Under the pieces are notes generated by a model. It searched no databases. It had not been told where the DNA came from and was given only the letters and a program-made list of their open reading frames with translations. This document shows, in pieces, positions 6,816 through 13,193 of a DNA stretch of 13,790 nt (its first letter is position 1; each line of letters starts with the position of its first letter). Source of the stretch: JBBQVO01 sp038211505 (lineage in GTDB: Bacteria > Chloroflexota > Dehalococcoidia > DSTF01 > JACRBR01); NCBI GenBank assembly GCA_038211505.1, contig JBBQVO010000086.1, forward strand, positions 1-13,790. The letters are read 5' to 3'. The position numbers were made by a program, and so were the translations under genes.

Positions 6816-6857
6816 CGAGTTGCGCACGAATCTGCGCCAACGAGGGAGGAAGTCGAG

Positions 6858-7226
6858 ATGCCGACAACAGCGGAGATCGTAACGGCGTACGGGGCGGCGT
6901 GGAACGAGGCCGATGCGGGGAAGCGGCGGACGCTGCTGGAGCGGGCGTGGGCCGACGACGGCACATACACAGACCCGACCTCGGACGGCGCCGGGCGAGA
7001 TGCGTTGCTTGAGATCATCGCCGGATTTCATATACAGAGTCCTGGCGGGAGCATCGTGATCACGAGCGGCATCGATCAGCATCACAATCGGATCCGGTTC
7101 GCCTGGGACTTTCGCGACGCGACCGGCAAGACGGTGATCAGCGGCATCGACGCCGGCGAGCTCGCGGACGACGGACGCATCTCGAAGATCGTCGGATTCT
7201 GGGGCGCTCCTCCGGCGCTGCGGTAG
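6858..7226 (+). CDS. NTF2/SnoaL-like family protein
   Basis: A 122-residue protein with the pattern of the nuclear transport factor 2/SnoaL-like cone fold. An N-terminal helix (TAEIVTAYGAAWNEADAGKRRTLLER) is followed by AWADDGTYTDPTS, then GRDALLEIIAGFH and alternating strands ending in GELADDGRISKIVGFWG. Such domains form small enzymes (isomerases, hydrolases, cyclases) or binding modules; no catalytic residue set is diagnostic here, so function is open. Length is typical of a stand-alone member. GGAGG sits 8 nt before the ATG. The gene converges on erm with only 62 bp between the stop codons and no clear terminator. Confidence 0.82.
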   Translation: MPTTAEIVTAYGAAWNEADAGKRRTLLERAWADDGTYTDPTSDGAGRDALLEIIAGFHIQSPGGSIVITSGIDQHHNRIRFAWDFRDATGKTVISGIDAGELADDGRISKIVGFWGAPPALR

Positions 7227-7288
7227 GTCAAGGATGTAGCCCGGTCATTCGATTCATCCTCGCTCACTCGCAGCGCGGAGGGCGGCGG

Positions 7289-8107
7289 CTACGCGGCGAT
7301 CACTGTGGGATCGTGGCCGAAGCAGCTGTGCTCGACGAAGCGGAAGATCGCCAACCATTGATCGAAACCGAGCTGCGACGACGGGCCGTGCGCGCGAAAC
7401 GCGAGATCGTCCGCAAGACGCTTCACCTGCCGCGCGGTGAGGTACGGCCGTAGCGAGCGTGACAGCTCCGGCGCGCCGTGCGTGAACGTCGCCGCCGTGA
7501 ATGCGCGATAGCGTGGCTGCTCATGGGCATCAAGCAGCGACCGATCCCGGCGATGGATGCGGAGCAGCGCACTTTCGACGCGCGGAGGCGGCATGAAGTC
7601 GGCACGCCGCAGCACACCGGCGATCTCGATCTTGAACGCCGGCTTGTGCAGCAACGAGAAGAGCGTCTCACGCGGATCGCCGGCGAACTTCTCCGCCGCT
7701 TCACGCTGCAAGATCAGCAGCGCATCGTCGGGCGGACGCGCCGCATGCAGTAGCTTGCGCAGCAGAGCGGCTGTGACGCTGTACGGCACGTTCGAGACGA
7801 CGCGATACGGCGTGCGCGGCAGCGTGTAGTCGAGAATGTCGGCGTGTACGCATTGCACGTCACGGCGTCCGGCCATGCGCCGAGACAGGCGATCGAACAG
7901 CCGCTGATCTTTCTCGATAGCGATGACGTGATATCCGGCGTCAGCGAGCGCTTGCGTGAGCGCGCCGTCGCCGGCGCCCGGTTCGATGATGACGGCACGC
8001 GCGTCGAACGGTAGCCGGCGCGCGATCGCGCGCGCGGCGGCGGGTCGCAGATAGTGTTGCGAGAGTTCGGGTTTGCGATGGACAACGCGAGGATCGACGT
8101 GACGCAT
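7289..8107 (-). CDS. erm: Erm-type 23S rRNA adenine N6-methyltransferase
   Basis: A 272-residue SAM-dependent rRNA adenine methyltransferase. Visible features are PELSQHYL (13-20), SAM motif I IEPGAGDGAL (41-50), an acidic residue in IEKD (64-67), HADIL (88-92) and the catalytic NVPY (106-109). ETLFSLLHKP and the C-terminal QWLAIFRF are typical of Erm proteins, which methylate A2058 (E. coli numbering) of 23S rRNA and give macrolide-lincosamide-streptogramin B resistance. The housekeeping 16S enzyme KsgA/RsmA is the alternative and shares the fold, but its usual C-terminal pattern is not seen. The start is ATG 8105-8107, because GGAGG lies 8 nt before it; the ORF could extend to 8137 but that start has no ribosome-binding site. 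The upstream region looks like an inducible attenuator. Confidence 0.83.
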   Translation of the reverse strand: MRHVDPRVVHRKPELSQHYLRPAAARAIARRLPFDARAVIIEPGAGDGALTQALADAGYHVIAIEKDQRLFDRLSRRMAGRRDVQCVHADILDYTLPRTPYRVVSNVPYSVTAALLRKLLHAARPPDDALLILQREAAEKFAGDPRETLFSLLHKPAFKIEIAGVLRRADFMPPPRVESALLRIHRRDRSLLDAHEQPRYRAFTAATFTHGAPELSRSLRPYLTARQVKRLADDLAFRAHGPSSQLGFDQWLAIFRFVEHSCFGHDPTVIAA

Positions 8108-8114
8108 AACAGCA

Positions 8115-8129
8115 CCTCCGGCCTGGAGG
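8115..8129 (-). promoter_or_regulatory. Hairpin sequestering the erm ribosome-binding site
   Basis: In the minus-strand RNA, CCUCC (8129-8125) pairs perfectly with GGAGG (8119-8115) around a 5-nt loop, with two more pairs possible across one mismatch. GGAGG is the Shine-Dalgarno sequence of erm, 8 nt from its ATG, so this hairpin would block initiation. A second anti-SD segment, ACCUCC at 8222-8217, could pair with GGAGGU as well. Confidence 0.65.
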
Positions 8130-8225
8130 GGCGCCATGTCGTGCGACAGGTGAGCAAGATGTACGAGCGCGCGGCATCGACGCCGTCAGCAGGCACGCAA
8201 TTCGTGTCAGGTGACAGGAGGTAAG

Positions 8226-8247
8226 CCCGACCGGTGTCGCGGCCGGG
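8226..8247 (-). promoter_or_regulatory. Second attenuator hairpin of the erm leader
   Basis: CCCGGCCG pairs with CGGTCGGG around a 6-nt loop, giving 8 bp including one G-U pair. The pairing works only in the minus-strand transcript, since the plus-strand copy has an A-C mismatch. This supports a role in RNA read in the erm direction. Confidence 0.55.
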
Positions 8248-8248
8248 A

Positions 8249-8267
8249 CGTCCGCACGGGGCGGACG
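8249..8267 (-). promoter_or_regulatory. First attenuator hairpin of the erm leader
   Basis: CGTCCGC and GCGGACG form a perfect 7-bp GC-rich stem with a 5-nt loop, starting one base after the leader-peptide stop codon. A ribosome stalled on the last codons of the leader ORF would cover or melt the 5' arm of this stem. No U-run follows, so transcription termination is less likely than translational control. Confidence 0.6.
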
Positions 8268-8268
8268 G

Positions 8269-8301
8269 TTAGCGTCGTAATCGTATGTTACAGCAACTCA
8301 T
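8269..8301 (-). CDS. Erm leader peptide MSCCNIRLRR (RLR arrest motif)
   Basis: A 10-codon ORF, ATG 8301-8299 to TAA 8271-8269, encoding MSCCNIRLRR. It lies 5-6 nt after the predicted transcription start and has no Shine-Dalgarno sequence, so it is probably read from a near-leaderless end. Arg-Leu-Arg is the known macrolide-dependent stalling motif of the ErmD class of leader peptides. Ribosome arrest there would refold the downstream hairpins and free the erm ribosome-binding site. Codon use is unlike the surrounding genes: ATA, TTA, TGT and CGA are frequent where neighbours prefer GC-ending codons. Expression and stalling are inferred; the ORF and its placement are seen directly. Confidence 0.68.
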   Translation of the reverse strand: MSCCNIRLRR

Positions 8302-8313
8302 AAGACTGGAGGT

Positions 8314-8343
8314 ATGGTAACGAGTGCGCGCAACGGAGGTCAA
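8314..8343 (-). promoter_or_regulatory. Promoter of the erm leader transcript
   Basis: On the minus strand TTGACC (8338-8343), 18 bp, TACCAT (8314-8319). The -35 matches consensus at five of six positions and the -10 fits TAnnnT. The -35 box overlaps the glpD stop codon. Transcription would start near 8306-8307, just before the leader ATG. Confidence 0.6.
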
Positions 8344-9971
8344 TCGTGCGCATCCGTTGGGACACGCGCCGTCGATTCTACATCGGCGATGGAGACGAGT
8401 GTTCGGCGGAGTTCCGTCTCGTAGGCCGCGACTTCGTGCGCGACCATCGCCGCGTCCCAGCCAAAGCGCGGCGCGATGATGCGGGCGGCGCGCTCGGCGC
8501 CGTCGAGCGCGTGACACTTGCTCCACCCGACGGGTAGCCGCCGCAGCAGCACATCCGCGAGTGTGACCGCCTCCTCGCGCTCGACGGCGTAAGCGACCTG
8601 CGCGAGGATCTCCGGATTGTGCTCGCAGATCCGCCCGGCGAGCGCAGCGTCGACTGCGATCAGCGTGCGCACCTCGTCCGCACGTGCGCCGTACAGCGTC
8701 AGCGGGTCATCTTCCATCGTCGGCAACGGGCCGGTCGCCGCGACTGCAGGGCGGGGCTCATGGCGACCCATCAACGCGTCGCTGCTCGGCGCGCAGTGTT
8801 TCTTGATCGCGGGGAGCGCCATGCGTGCCAGCGCGCGATACGTCGTGAGCTTGCCGCCGACGACGGAGAGCAGACCATCGGGGCCGCCGCGCTTCTGCTG
8901 ATCGATGACGTAGTGGCCGCGCGGGATCTTGCTCTCGGGCGTGCCGTCGGGCATCCGCGGGAGCGGGCGCACGCCGCAATACGTGTAGAGCACGTGCTCG
9001 CGAAGCAGCGGCGTCGATGGGAATAATCGAGTCGCCTCATCGAGCAGGTAGCGCAGCTCGTCCGGCGTGCACTGCGCCTTCGATGGATCGCCGTCGTAGC
9101 GCAGATCCGTCGTGCCGACGAGCGTGTACCGATACCACGGCAGGATGAAGAACGGCCGCCCGTCCTCTTTCGCCGACGCGAAGATCGCGTGGCCCGGCCC
9201 GTTTGGCCACTCGACGACGAGGTGGCTGCCCTTCGTGCCGCCGATCAACCGATCGTGACGCTCGGCATCGCTACCGGCGAGCACGGCATCGACCCACGGC
9301 CCGGCGGCGTTGACAACGACCTTCGCTTCGACCGCGGCGGTCTCGCCGGAGCATTCGTCGCGCAGCACGACGCCGCGCAGCACATGTCCCGGCGAGTTCA
9401 GGCGTTCGACCGACGTGTGATTCAGCGCGACGCCGCCAGCGTCGGTCATGTCGCGGAGCGCGTCGATCACGAGACGCTCGGGAAACTCCACCTGCGCATC
9501 CGACATCAGGTACGTCGCGCGCAGGCCGTCGAGGTTCAATGCAGGCTCGTAGTCACGGAGTGCGCCGCGGGAGAGCGCACGGCTCCACGGCAGCGATTTG
9601 CGAAACGAGAAGAGATCGTAGAGCAGCAGGCCGATGCGGATCTTCCAGGGCGGGCGCGCGTCGCCGCGATAGACCGGCACAAGCAGTCGCAGCGGCCGTA
9701 CAAGGTGCGGCTCGTCGCGCACCAACGTCTCGCGTTCGTGCAGCGACTCATAGACGAGGCCAAACTCGCCGTGCTCGAGATAACGGAGACCGCCGTGAAT
9801 CAGGCGCGTCGCGCGCGACGTCGTGCCGCCGCCGAAGTCGTTGCGCTCGACGAGCAGCGTACGATAGCCGGCCAGCGTCGCTTCGCGCGCGACGCCGGCG
9901 CCGTTGATGCCGCCGCCGATGACGATCACGTCGAACTTCCGCTTGGCGATGTCGGCGAGCGCCGGCCTCAC
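8340..9971 (-). CDS. glpD: Glycerol-3-phosphate dehydrogenase, FAD-dependent
   Basis: A 543-residue membrane-associated flavoenzyme that oxidises glycerol-3-phosphate to dihydroxyacetone phosphate and passes electrons to quinone. The FAD-binding motif VIVIGGGINGAGVARE and VERNDFGGGTTSRATRLIHGGLRYLE are near the N terminus. KGSHLVVEW, LPWYRYTLVGTTD and GGKLTTYRALA follow in the DAO domain. The C-terminal cap domain, from about residue 420, includes YAVEREEAVTLADVLLRR. The start is GTG 9969-9971, overlapping the glpK stop codon as GTGA; an upstream in-frame extension to 10118 would run inside glpK and is rejected. The 4-bp overlap implies translational coupling with glpK. Together they take glycerol to DHAP. 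No glpF or regulator gene is nearby. Confidence 0.95.
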   Translation of the reverse strand: MRPALADIAKRKFDVIVIGGGINGAGVAREATLAGYRTLLVERNDFGGGTTSRATRLIHGGLRYLEHGEFGLVYESLHERETLVRDEPHLVRPLRLLVPVYRGDARPPWKIRIGLLLYDLFSFRKSLPWSRALSRGALRDYEPALNLDGLRATYLMSDAQVEFPERLVIDALRDMTDAGGVALNHTSVERLNSPGHVLRGVVLRDECSGETAAVEAKVVVNAAGPWVDAVLAGSDAERHDRLIGGTKGSHLVVEWPNGPGHAIFASAKEDGRPFFILPWYRYTLVGTTDLRYDGDPSKAQCTPDELRYLLDEATRLFPSTPLLREHVLYTYCGVRPLPRMPDGTPESKIPRGHYVIDQQKRGGPDGLLSVVGGKLTTYRALARMALPAIKKHCAPSSDALMGRHEPRPAVAATGPLPTMEDDPLTLYGARADEVRTLIAVDAALAGRICEHNPEILAQVAYAVEREEAVTLADVLLRRLPVGWSKCHALDGAERAARIIAPRFGWDAAMVAHEVAAYETELRRTLVSIADVESTARVPTDAHD

Positions 9972-11503
9972 GTCGCGCCCTCGATGGCCCAGCCCTTCGC
10001 ACGCTCGACCGCGCGCTGCCAGCCGCTGATCAGCCTGTCGCGATCGGCGGACTGCATTTGCGGCTCGAAGACGCGATCGGCGCGCCAGATGCCGGCGATC
10101 TCCTCCTCGTCCTTCCACACGCCGACGGCCAGCCCCGCAAGATATGCCGCTCCAAGTGCCGTCGTCTCCGTCGTCGCGGAGCGAACAACGGGGCGTTGCA
10201 GCACGTCGGCCTGAATCTGCATCAGCAGATCATTCGCGACAGCGCCGCCATCGACGCGCAGCTCGGGCATGGCGACGCCGGTCTCGCGTTCCATCAACTC
10301 GACGACGTCGAGCGTTTGCAGCGCGATCGCTTCGAGCGTGGCGCGCGCGATGTGCGCGGACGTCGTGCCGCGCGTGATGCCGCAGACCGTGCCGCGCGCG
10401 TACATGTCCCAGTGCGGCGCGCCGAGCCCCGAGAACGCCGGCACGACGTACACGCCGTCGCTCGAGGGCACGGATGCCGCCAGCGGCTCGCTCTCGGCAG
10501 CGCTCTTGATGATGCCGAGGCCATCGCGCAGCCACTGGATCGCCGCGCCGGCGATAAAGATGCTGCCCTCGACGGCGAATCGCTGACGCCCGGCGATGCG
10601 CGTGGCGACGGTCGTGAGCAGCCCGTGATCGGAGAAGATAGATTTATCGCCGGTGTGCTGCAGCAGGAAGCAGCCCGTCCCGTACGTATTCTTCGCGCTG
10701 CCGGCGGTGAAGCATCCCTGACCGAAAAGCGCCGCCTGCTGATCGCCGGCGATGCCCGCGATCGGGATCGCGCGTCCGAAGATCGCGGCATCGGTCTCGG
10801 CGACGACGCCGCTGCTGTCGACGATCCGCGGCAGCATGGCGCGCGGGATGTTCAACTCCGCGAGCATCCGCTCGTCCCAGTCGCCCTCGCGCAGGTTGTA
10901 GAGCATGGTGCGCGAGGCGTTCGTGGCGTCGATCACGTGCTCGCGACCTCCGGTGAGCTTCCAGATCAACCACGAGTCGACAGTGCCGAAGGCGAGCTCG
11001 CCGGCCTCAGCGCGCTGTTGTATCCCATCGCCCGCTTCGGCTCCCGCCTGCAGGCCCTGTCGGGAGTGATCGAGCAGCCAACGGACCTTCGTGCCGGAGA
11101 AGTAGGCATCGATCAGCAGCCCCGTCCGCGCGCGCACCTCCGCATCGAGTCCGCGCGCGCGCAACTCCTCGCAGATCGACGCGGTGCGGCGGCACTGCCA
11201 GACGACGGCATCGTTGATCGGCCGCCCGGTCGCGCGCTCCCAGACGATCGTCGTCTCGCGCTGATTCGTGATCCCGATCGCCGCAACGTCATCGATGGCG
11301 ACCTTCGACGATGCGAGTGCATCGCGCGCGGCCTCGAGCTGCGATGACCAGATCGCCTCTGGATCATGCGACACCCAGCCGGGCTGCGGGTAGATTTGCG
11401 GGAATTCGCGCGCCGCCCGCGCGACGGCCACGCCGGCAGCGTCGAAGAGGATCGCGCGCGAGCTGGACGTACCCTGATCGAGCGCGAGAATGTATCGCCG
11501 CAT
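9968..11503 (-). CDS. glpK: Glycerol kinase
   Basis: A 511-residue cytosolic FGGY-family kinase that makes sn-glycerol-3-phosphate from glycerol and ATP. Visible motifs are LDQGTSSSRAILFD (8-21, phosphate binding), GITNQRETTIVWERATGRP, AYFSGTKVRWLLD, GTVDSWLIWKLTGG, GIAGDQQAALFGQ, KNTYGTGCFLL, FSGLGAPHWDMYARG and LRVDGGAVANDLLMQ. Length is normal for the family, with a slightly longer loop (QAGAEAGDGIQQRAEAG) before the GTVDSW segment. The ATG at 11501-11503 has no ribosome-binding site but has a -10-like TACACT ending 6 nt upstream. It is the first gene of the glpK-glpD pair and starts 47 bp after the HEAT-like gene. Confidence 0.97.
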   Translation of the reverse strand: MRRYILALDQGTSSSRAILFDAAGVAVARAAREFPQIYPQPGWVSHDPEAIWSSQLEAARDALASSKVAIDDVAAIGITNQRETTIVWERATGRPINDAVVWQCRRTASICEELRARGLDAEVRARTGLLIDAYFSGTKVRWLLDHSRQGLQAGAEAGDGIQQRAEAGELAFGTVDSWLIWKLTGGREHVIDATNASRTMLYNLREGDWDERMLAELNIPRAMLPRIVDSSGVVAETDAAIFGRAIPIAGIAGDQQAALFGQGCFTAGSAKNTYGTGCFLLQHTGDKSIFSDHGLLTTVATRIAGRQRFAVEGSIFIAGAAIQWLRDGLGIIKSAAESEPLAASVPSSDGVYVVPAFSGLGAPHWDMYARGTVCGITRGTTSAHIARATLEAIALQTLDVVELMERETGVAMPELRVDGGAVANDLLMQIQADVLQRPVVRSATTETTALGAAYLAGLAVGVWKDEEEIAGIWRADRVFEPQMQSADRDRLISGWQRAVERAKGWAIEGAT

Positions 11504-11509
11504 GGGGTG

Positions 11510-11515
11510 AGTGTA
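11510..11515 (-). promoter_or_regulatory. -10-like box just before glpK (possible leaderless start)
   Basis: TACACT on the minus strand ends 6 nt before the glpK ATG, and no Shine-Dalgarno sequence is present (the intervening bases are CACCCC). This spacing would make the mRNA leaderless. No clear -35 is visible, and read-through from the upstream cassette is also possible. Confidence 0.4.
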
Positions 11516-11550
11516 CGAAAGCGCCGAACGTCGGGCGAGCGTGACGCCGC

Positions 11551-12486
11551 TCAGCGGTCGAGCTGGTCGCCGTCCTCCCAGCGTTTGAGGATCGCCGCCT
11601 GCTCGGGCGTCGTGCGAATGCGCAGCGCCTCCACGACCAGCCTGGGACGGCGGCCGCTGTGCAATTGTTGTTCGAGGATCGCGAGCAACGCCGGTCGATT
11701 TGTCGAAGCCATGAGCACCGTGATGTAGGCGTACAACTCGTCGCTAATCTTCGCGGCCAGCAGACGCTCGATCGCGCCGTACAGCGACTCCATCTCGCGC
11801 TCGATGATCGTCTCGGCGACGGCGAGCGCGAGGCGATCGTTCTCTGACGCGAGCGCTATCCGAATCACTTCCTTCGCGTAGCGCTCGACAATCTCTTGCG
11901 GAGCGCCAGCCAAGACCTCGAATGCGGCGGCGACCTGCTCGGGCGGCCGCGTTCCCGTCTTGAGCCACTGGTAGATCTGCGCTTGCTTGCCCGTCGCCGC
12001 AAGCAGGGAGATCACCGCGTCGAGAACGTCCGGGTGCTCGTCGTAGTCCGAGTTCAGATGTTCCGCCGCGATGTACCCGAAATGCTCCGGGCTCACGCGG
12101 GCAATCATCCGCAACCCGTACGTCCGCAAGCGCCACGAGACATCATCCGCGAGAATCTTCTCGAATGTCGCCGCGGCGCGAAACGCGATATCGCTGTCGC
12201 GAAGATCGGCCGTCTGATCGAGCAGCTGCACGATCGCCGATCGCATCGCGCAGCCTTGATCGCGCTTCGAGCCGTCCGCATCGAGGTCGAAGTAAAGGTT
12301 GCGCAGTTCGCCCCGCAGCGCCGGCAGCGGCCGCGCGAGCAGCGCTTCGAGCGCCGCCTCACGCTGCAGCCGTACGCCAGACGCGAGCATCTCGCGCACG
12401 AGCGCGGCGAACGGCGGCTCATCGCCGGCGGCGAGGATCTTCAGTCGCGATGTGTCGACGGATGGCGGACGCTTCTTGGGTGGCAT
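11551..12486 (-). CDS. HEAT-like all-helical protein, unknown function
   Basis: A 311-residue protein I cannot name. A basic N terminus (PPKKRPP) leads into a long series of paired amphipathic helices with Ala/Leu-rich spacing, for example REAALEALLARPLPALRGELRNL, AAATFEKILADDVSWRLRTYGLRMIARVS, VLDAVISLLAATGKQAQIYQWL and LALAVAETIIEREMESLYGAIERLL. This suggests a HEAT/Armadillo-like solenoid used for protein or nucleic-acid binding. There is no signal peptide, membrane helix or catalytic motif. The ATG (12484-12486) overlaps the stop codon of the PIN gene by one base (TGATG), so the two are translationally coupled; a longer frame to 12636 would run inside the PIN gene and is rejected. Coupling suggests it works with the toxin pair, for example as a scaffold or regulator, which is inference. 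Confidence 0.72.
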   Translation of the reverse strand: MPPKKRPPSVDTSRLKILAAGDEPPFAALVREMLASGVRLQREAALEALLARPLPALRGELRNLYFDLDADGSKRDQGCAMRSAIVQLLDQTADLRDSDIAFRAAATFEKILADDVSWRLRTYGLRMIARVSPEHFGYIAAEHLNSDYDEHPDVLDAVISLLAATGKQAQIYQWLKTGTRPPEQVAAAFEVLAGAPQEIVERYAKEVIRIALASENDRLALAVAETIIEREMESLYGAIERLLAAKISDELYAYITVLMASTNRPALLAILEQQLHSGRRPRLVVEALRIRTTPEQAAILKRWEDGDQLDR

Positions 12487-12875
12487 CAGCGGGGATACAG
12501 GAGCACGGGCACGCCGAACATGGGCATGCCGGTGTCGTTCGTGAGCACGGTCGCGCCATCGAGCGATGCGATCGCCGCGATCAGCGCGTCGGCAAAACGT
12601 GCGCGCCGTTGCTTTTGATCCATCGGCGCCAGCCACGTCGCAGCGAGACGGGCCGCTTCCGAAGAAAATGGCAACCGCGAGCCTTGAGCAAGCGCGCTGG
12701 CAAAAACGATTTCCGCATCGCGGTCGGCGCGCATTGAACCGAAGAACTCAGCCTCGACGACAGGATCGACGGAAACGATGTGGTCTCCGGCGAGGATCTC
12801 GGAGCGGTACTGATGGATGACCGACTCGTCTCGATGCCAATCGACAAGGAAGGACGTGTCGAGATGGAGCCTCAA
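12486..12875 (-). CDS. PIN-domain RNase, VapC-like toxin
   Basis: A 129-residue PIN-domain protein, the usual size of a VapC toxin. The acidic Mg2+-binding set is present: Asp6 in LHLDTSFLVDW, Glu43 in PVVEAEFF, Asp96 in RFADALIAAIA and Asp114 in VLTNDTGM. VapC enzymes cut tRNA or rRNA to stop translation and are held inactive by the upstream antitoxin. The start chosen is TTG 12873-12875, giving MRLHLDTS and overlapping the preceding stop codon as TTGA; frames reaching back to 12911 would run inside the previous gene. It lies between the small basic/acidic gene and the HEAT-like gene, with overlaps on both sides. The target RNA is unknown. Confidence 0.87.
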   Translation of the reverse strand: MRLHLDTSFLVDWHRDESVIHQYRSEILAGDHIVSVDPVVEAEFFGSMRADRDAEIVFASALAQGSRLPFSSEAARLAATWLAPMDQKQRRARFADALIAAIASLDGATVLTNDTGMPMFGVPVLLYPR

Positions 12876-13111
12876 TCGGCTACGACCTCGTCGTCCTCCC
12901 AGTCGCCCCAAAAGTCATGAAGAATTTCGGTGCTTGTGCGAGCATTGGGATCGCTGCCGGCAAGCCGCGTCAAGAAGTAACGCGCTTCGCGCTTCGTGAG
13001 CTTCGGAATCGGCGTACCGATGGGTTCGGCGCGAATGCGGTCAAATTTCTGTTCGAGCGTCTCACGCTTGCGCCGGACGGGCTTCGGTTTTGGCTTCCTT
13101 GATACAACCAT
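12872..13111 (-). CDS. Small charged protein, probable antitoxin of the PIN gene
   Basis: A 79-residue protein with a strongly basic N terminus (SRKPKPKPVRRKRE) and an acidic, Trp-containing C terminus (ILHDFWGDWEDDEVVAD). It lies directly before the PIN gene with a 4-bp overlap (TTGA), which is the usual antitoxin position and order. I do not recognise a named antitoxin fold (no clear ribbon-helix-helix, AbrB or Phd signature). The acidic tail could wrap the toxin and the basic head could bind DNA, but this is inferred from charge alone. ATG 13109-13111 was chosen; it lacks a ribosome-binding site and has TATGAT 9 nt upstream. An extension to TTG 13165 is possible but unsupported. Confidence 0.62.
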   Translation of the reverse strand: MVVSRKPKPKPVRRKRETLEQKFDRIRAEPIGTPIPKLTKREARYFLTRLAGSDPNARTSTEILHDFWGDWEDDEVVAD

Positions 13112-13120
13112 CGTGACTGC

Positions 13121-13126
13121 ATCATA
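13121..13126 (-). promoter_or_regulatory. -10 box of the antitoxin-PIN-HEAT cassette
   Basis: TATGAT on the minus strand ends 9 nt before the ATG of the probable antitoxin gene, and no Shine-Dalgarno sequence lies between. The -35 region is weak. The cassette probably has its own promoter in the 82-bp gap after ispG, with a leader of only a few bases. Confidence 0.45.
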
Positions 13127-13193
13127 CAAAACTGGCCGCTCGGGTTGCGCCGTCCGTAGCTTCAACCGCAGGCTTGCTCGCGGGCTCGCTGCG

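Noticed and set aside
7231..7260. AGGATG/CATCCT inverted repeat between the convergent NTF2-like and erm genes as a bidirectional terminator.
   Set aside because: Only a 6-bp stem with an 18-nt loop and no T-run on either side.
7289..8107. Assignment of the methyltransferase as housekeeping KsgA/RsmA.
   Set aside because: The ETLFSLLHKP and QWLAIFRF segments and the inducible-type leader fit Erm better; KsgA is kept as the alternative because the fold and NxPY motif are shared.
8205..8216. TGTCAGGTGACA inverted repeat in the erm leader as an operator or hairpin.
   Set aside because: The 2-nt gap cannot form an RNA loop, and one isolated copy downstream of the transcription start is weak evidence for an operator.
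8217..8222. GGAGGT on the plus strand as a ribosome-binding site.
   Set aside because: No start codon or ORF follows at a usable distance on the plus strand; it is better explained as the anti-SD complement in the minus-strand leader.
9189..10214. A 341-codon plus-strand frame opposite glpD and the glpK end.
   Set aside because: Shadow frame of glpD; no signal, domain or start context.
10058..11347. A 429-codon plus-strand frame opposite glpK.
   Set aside because: It mirrors a clear glycerol kinase, and its Arg/Asp/Ala-rich product matches nothing recognisable.
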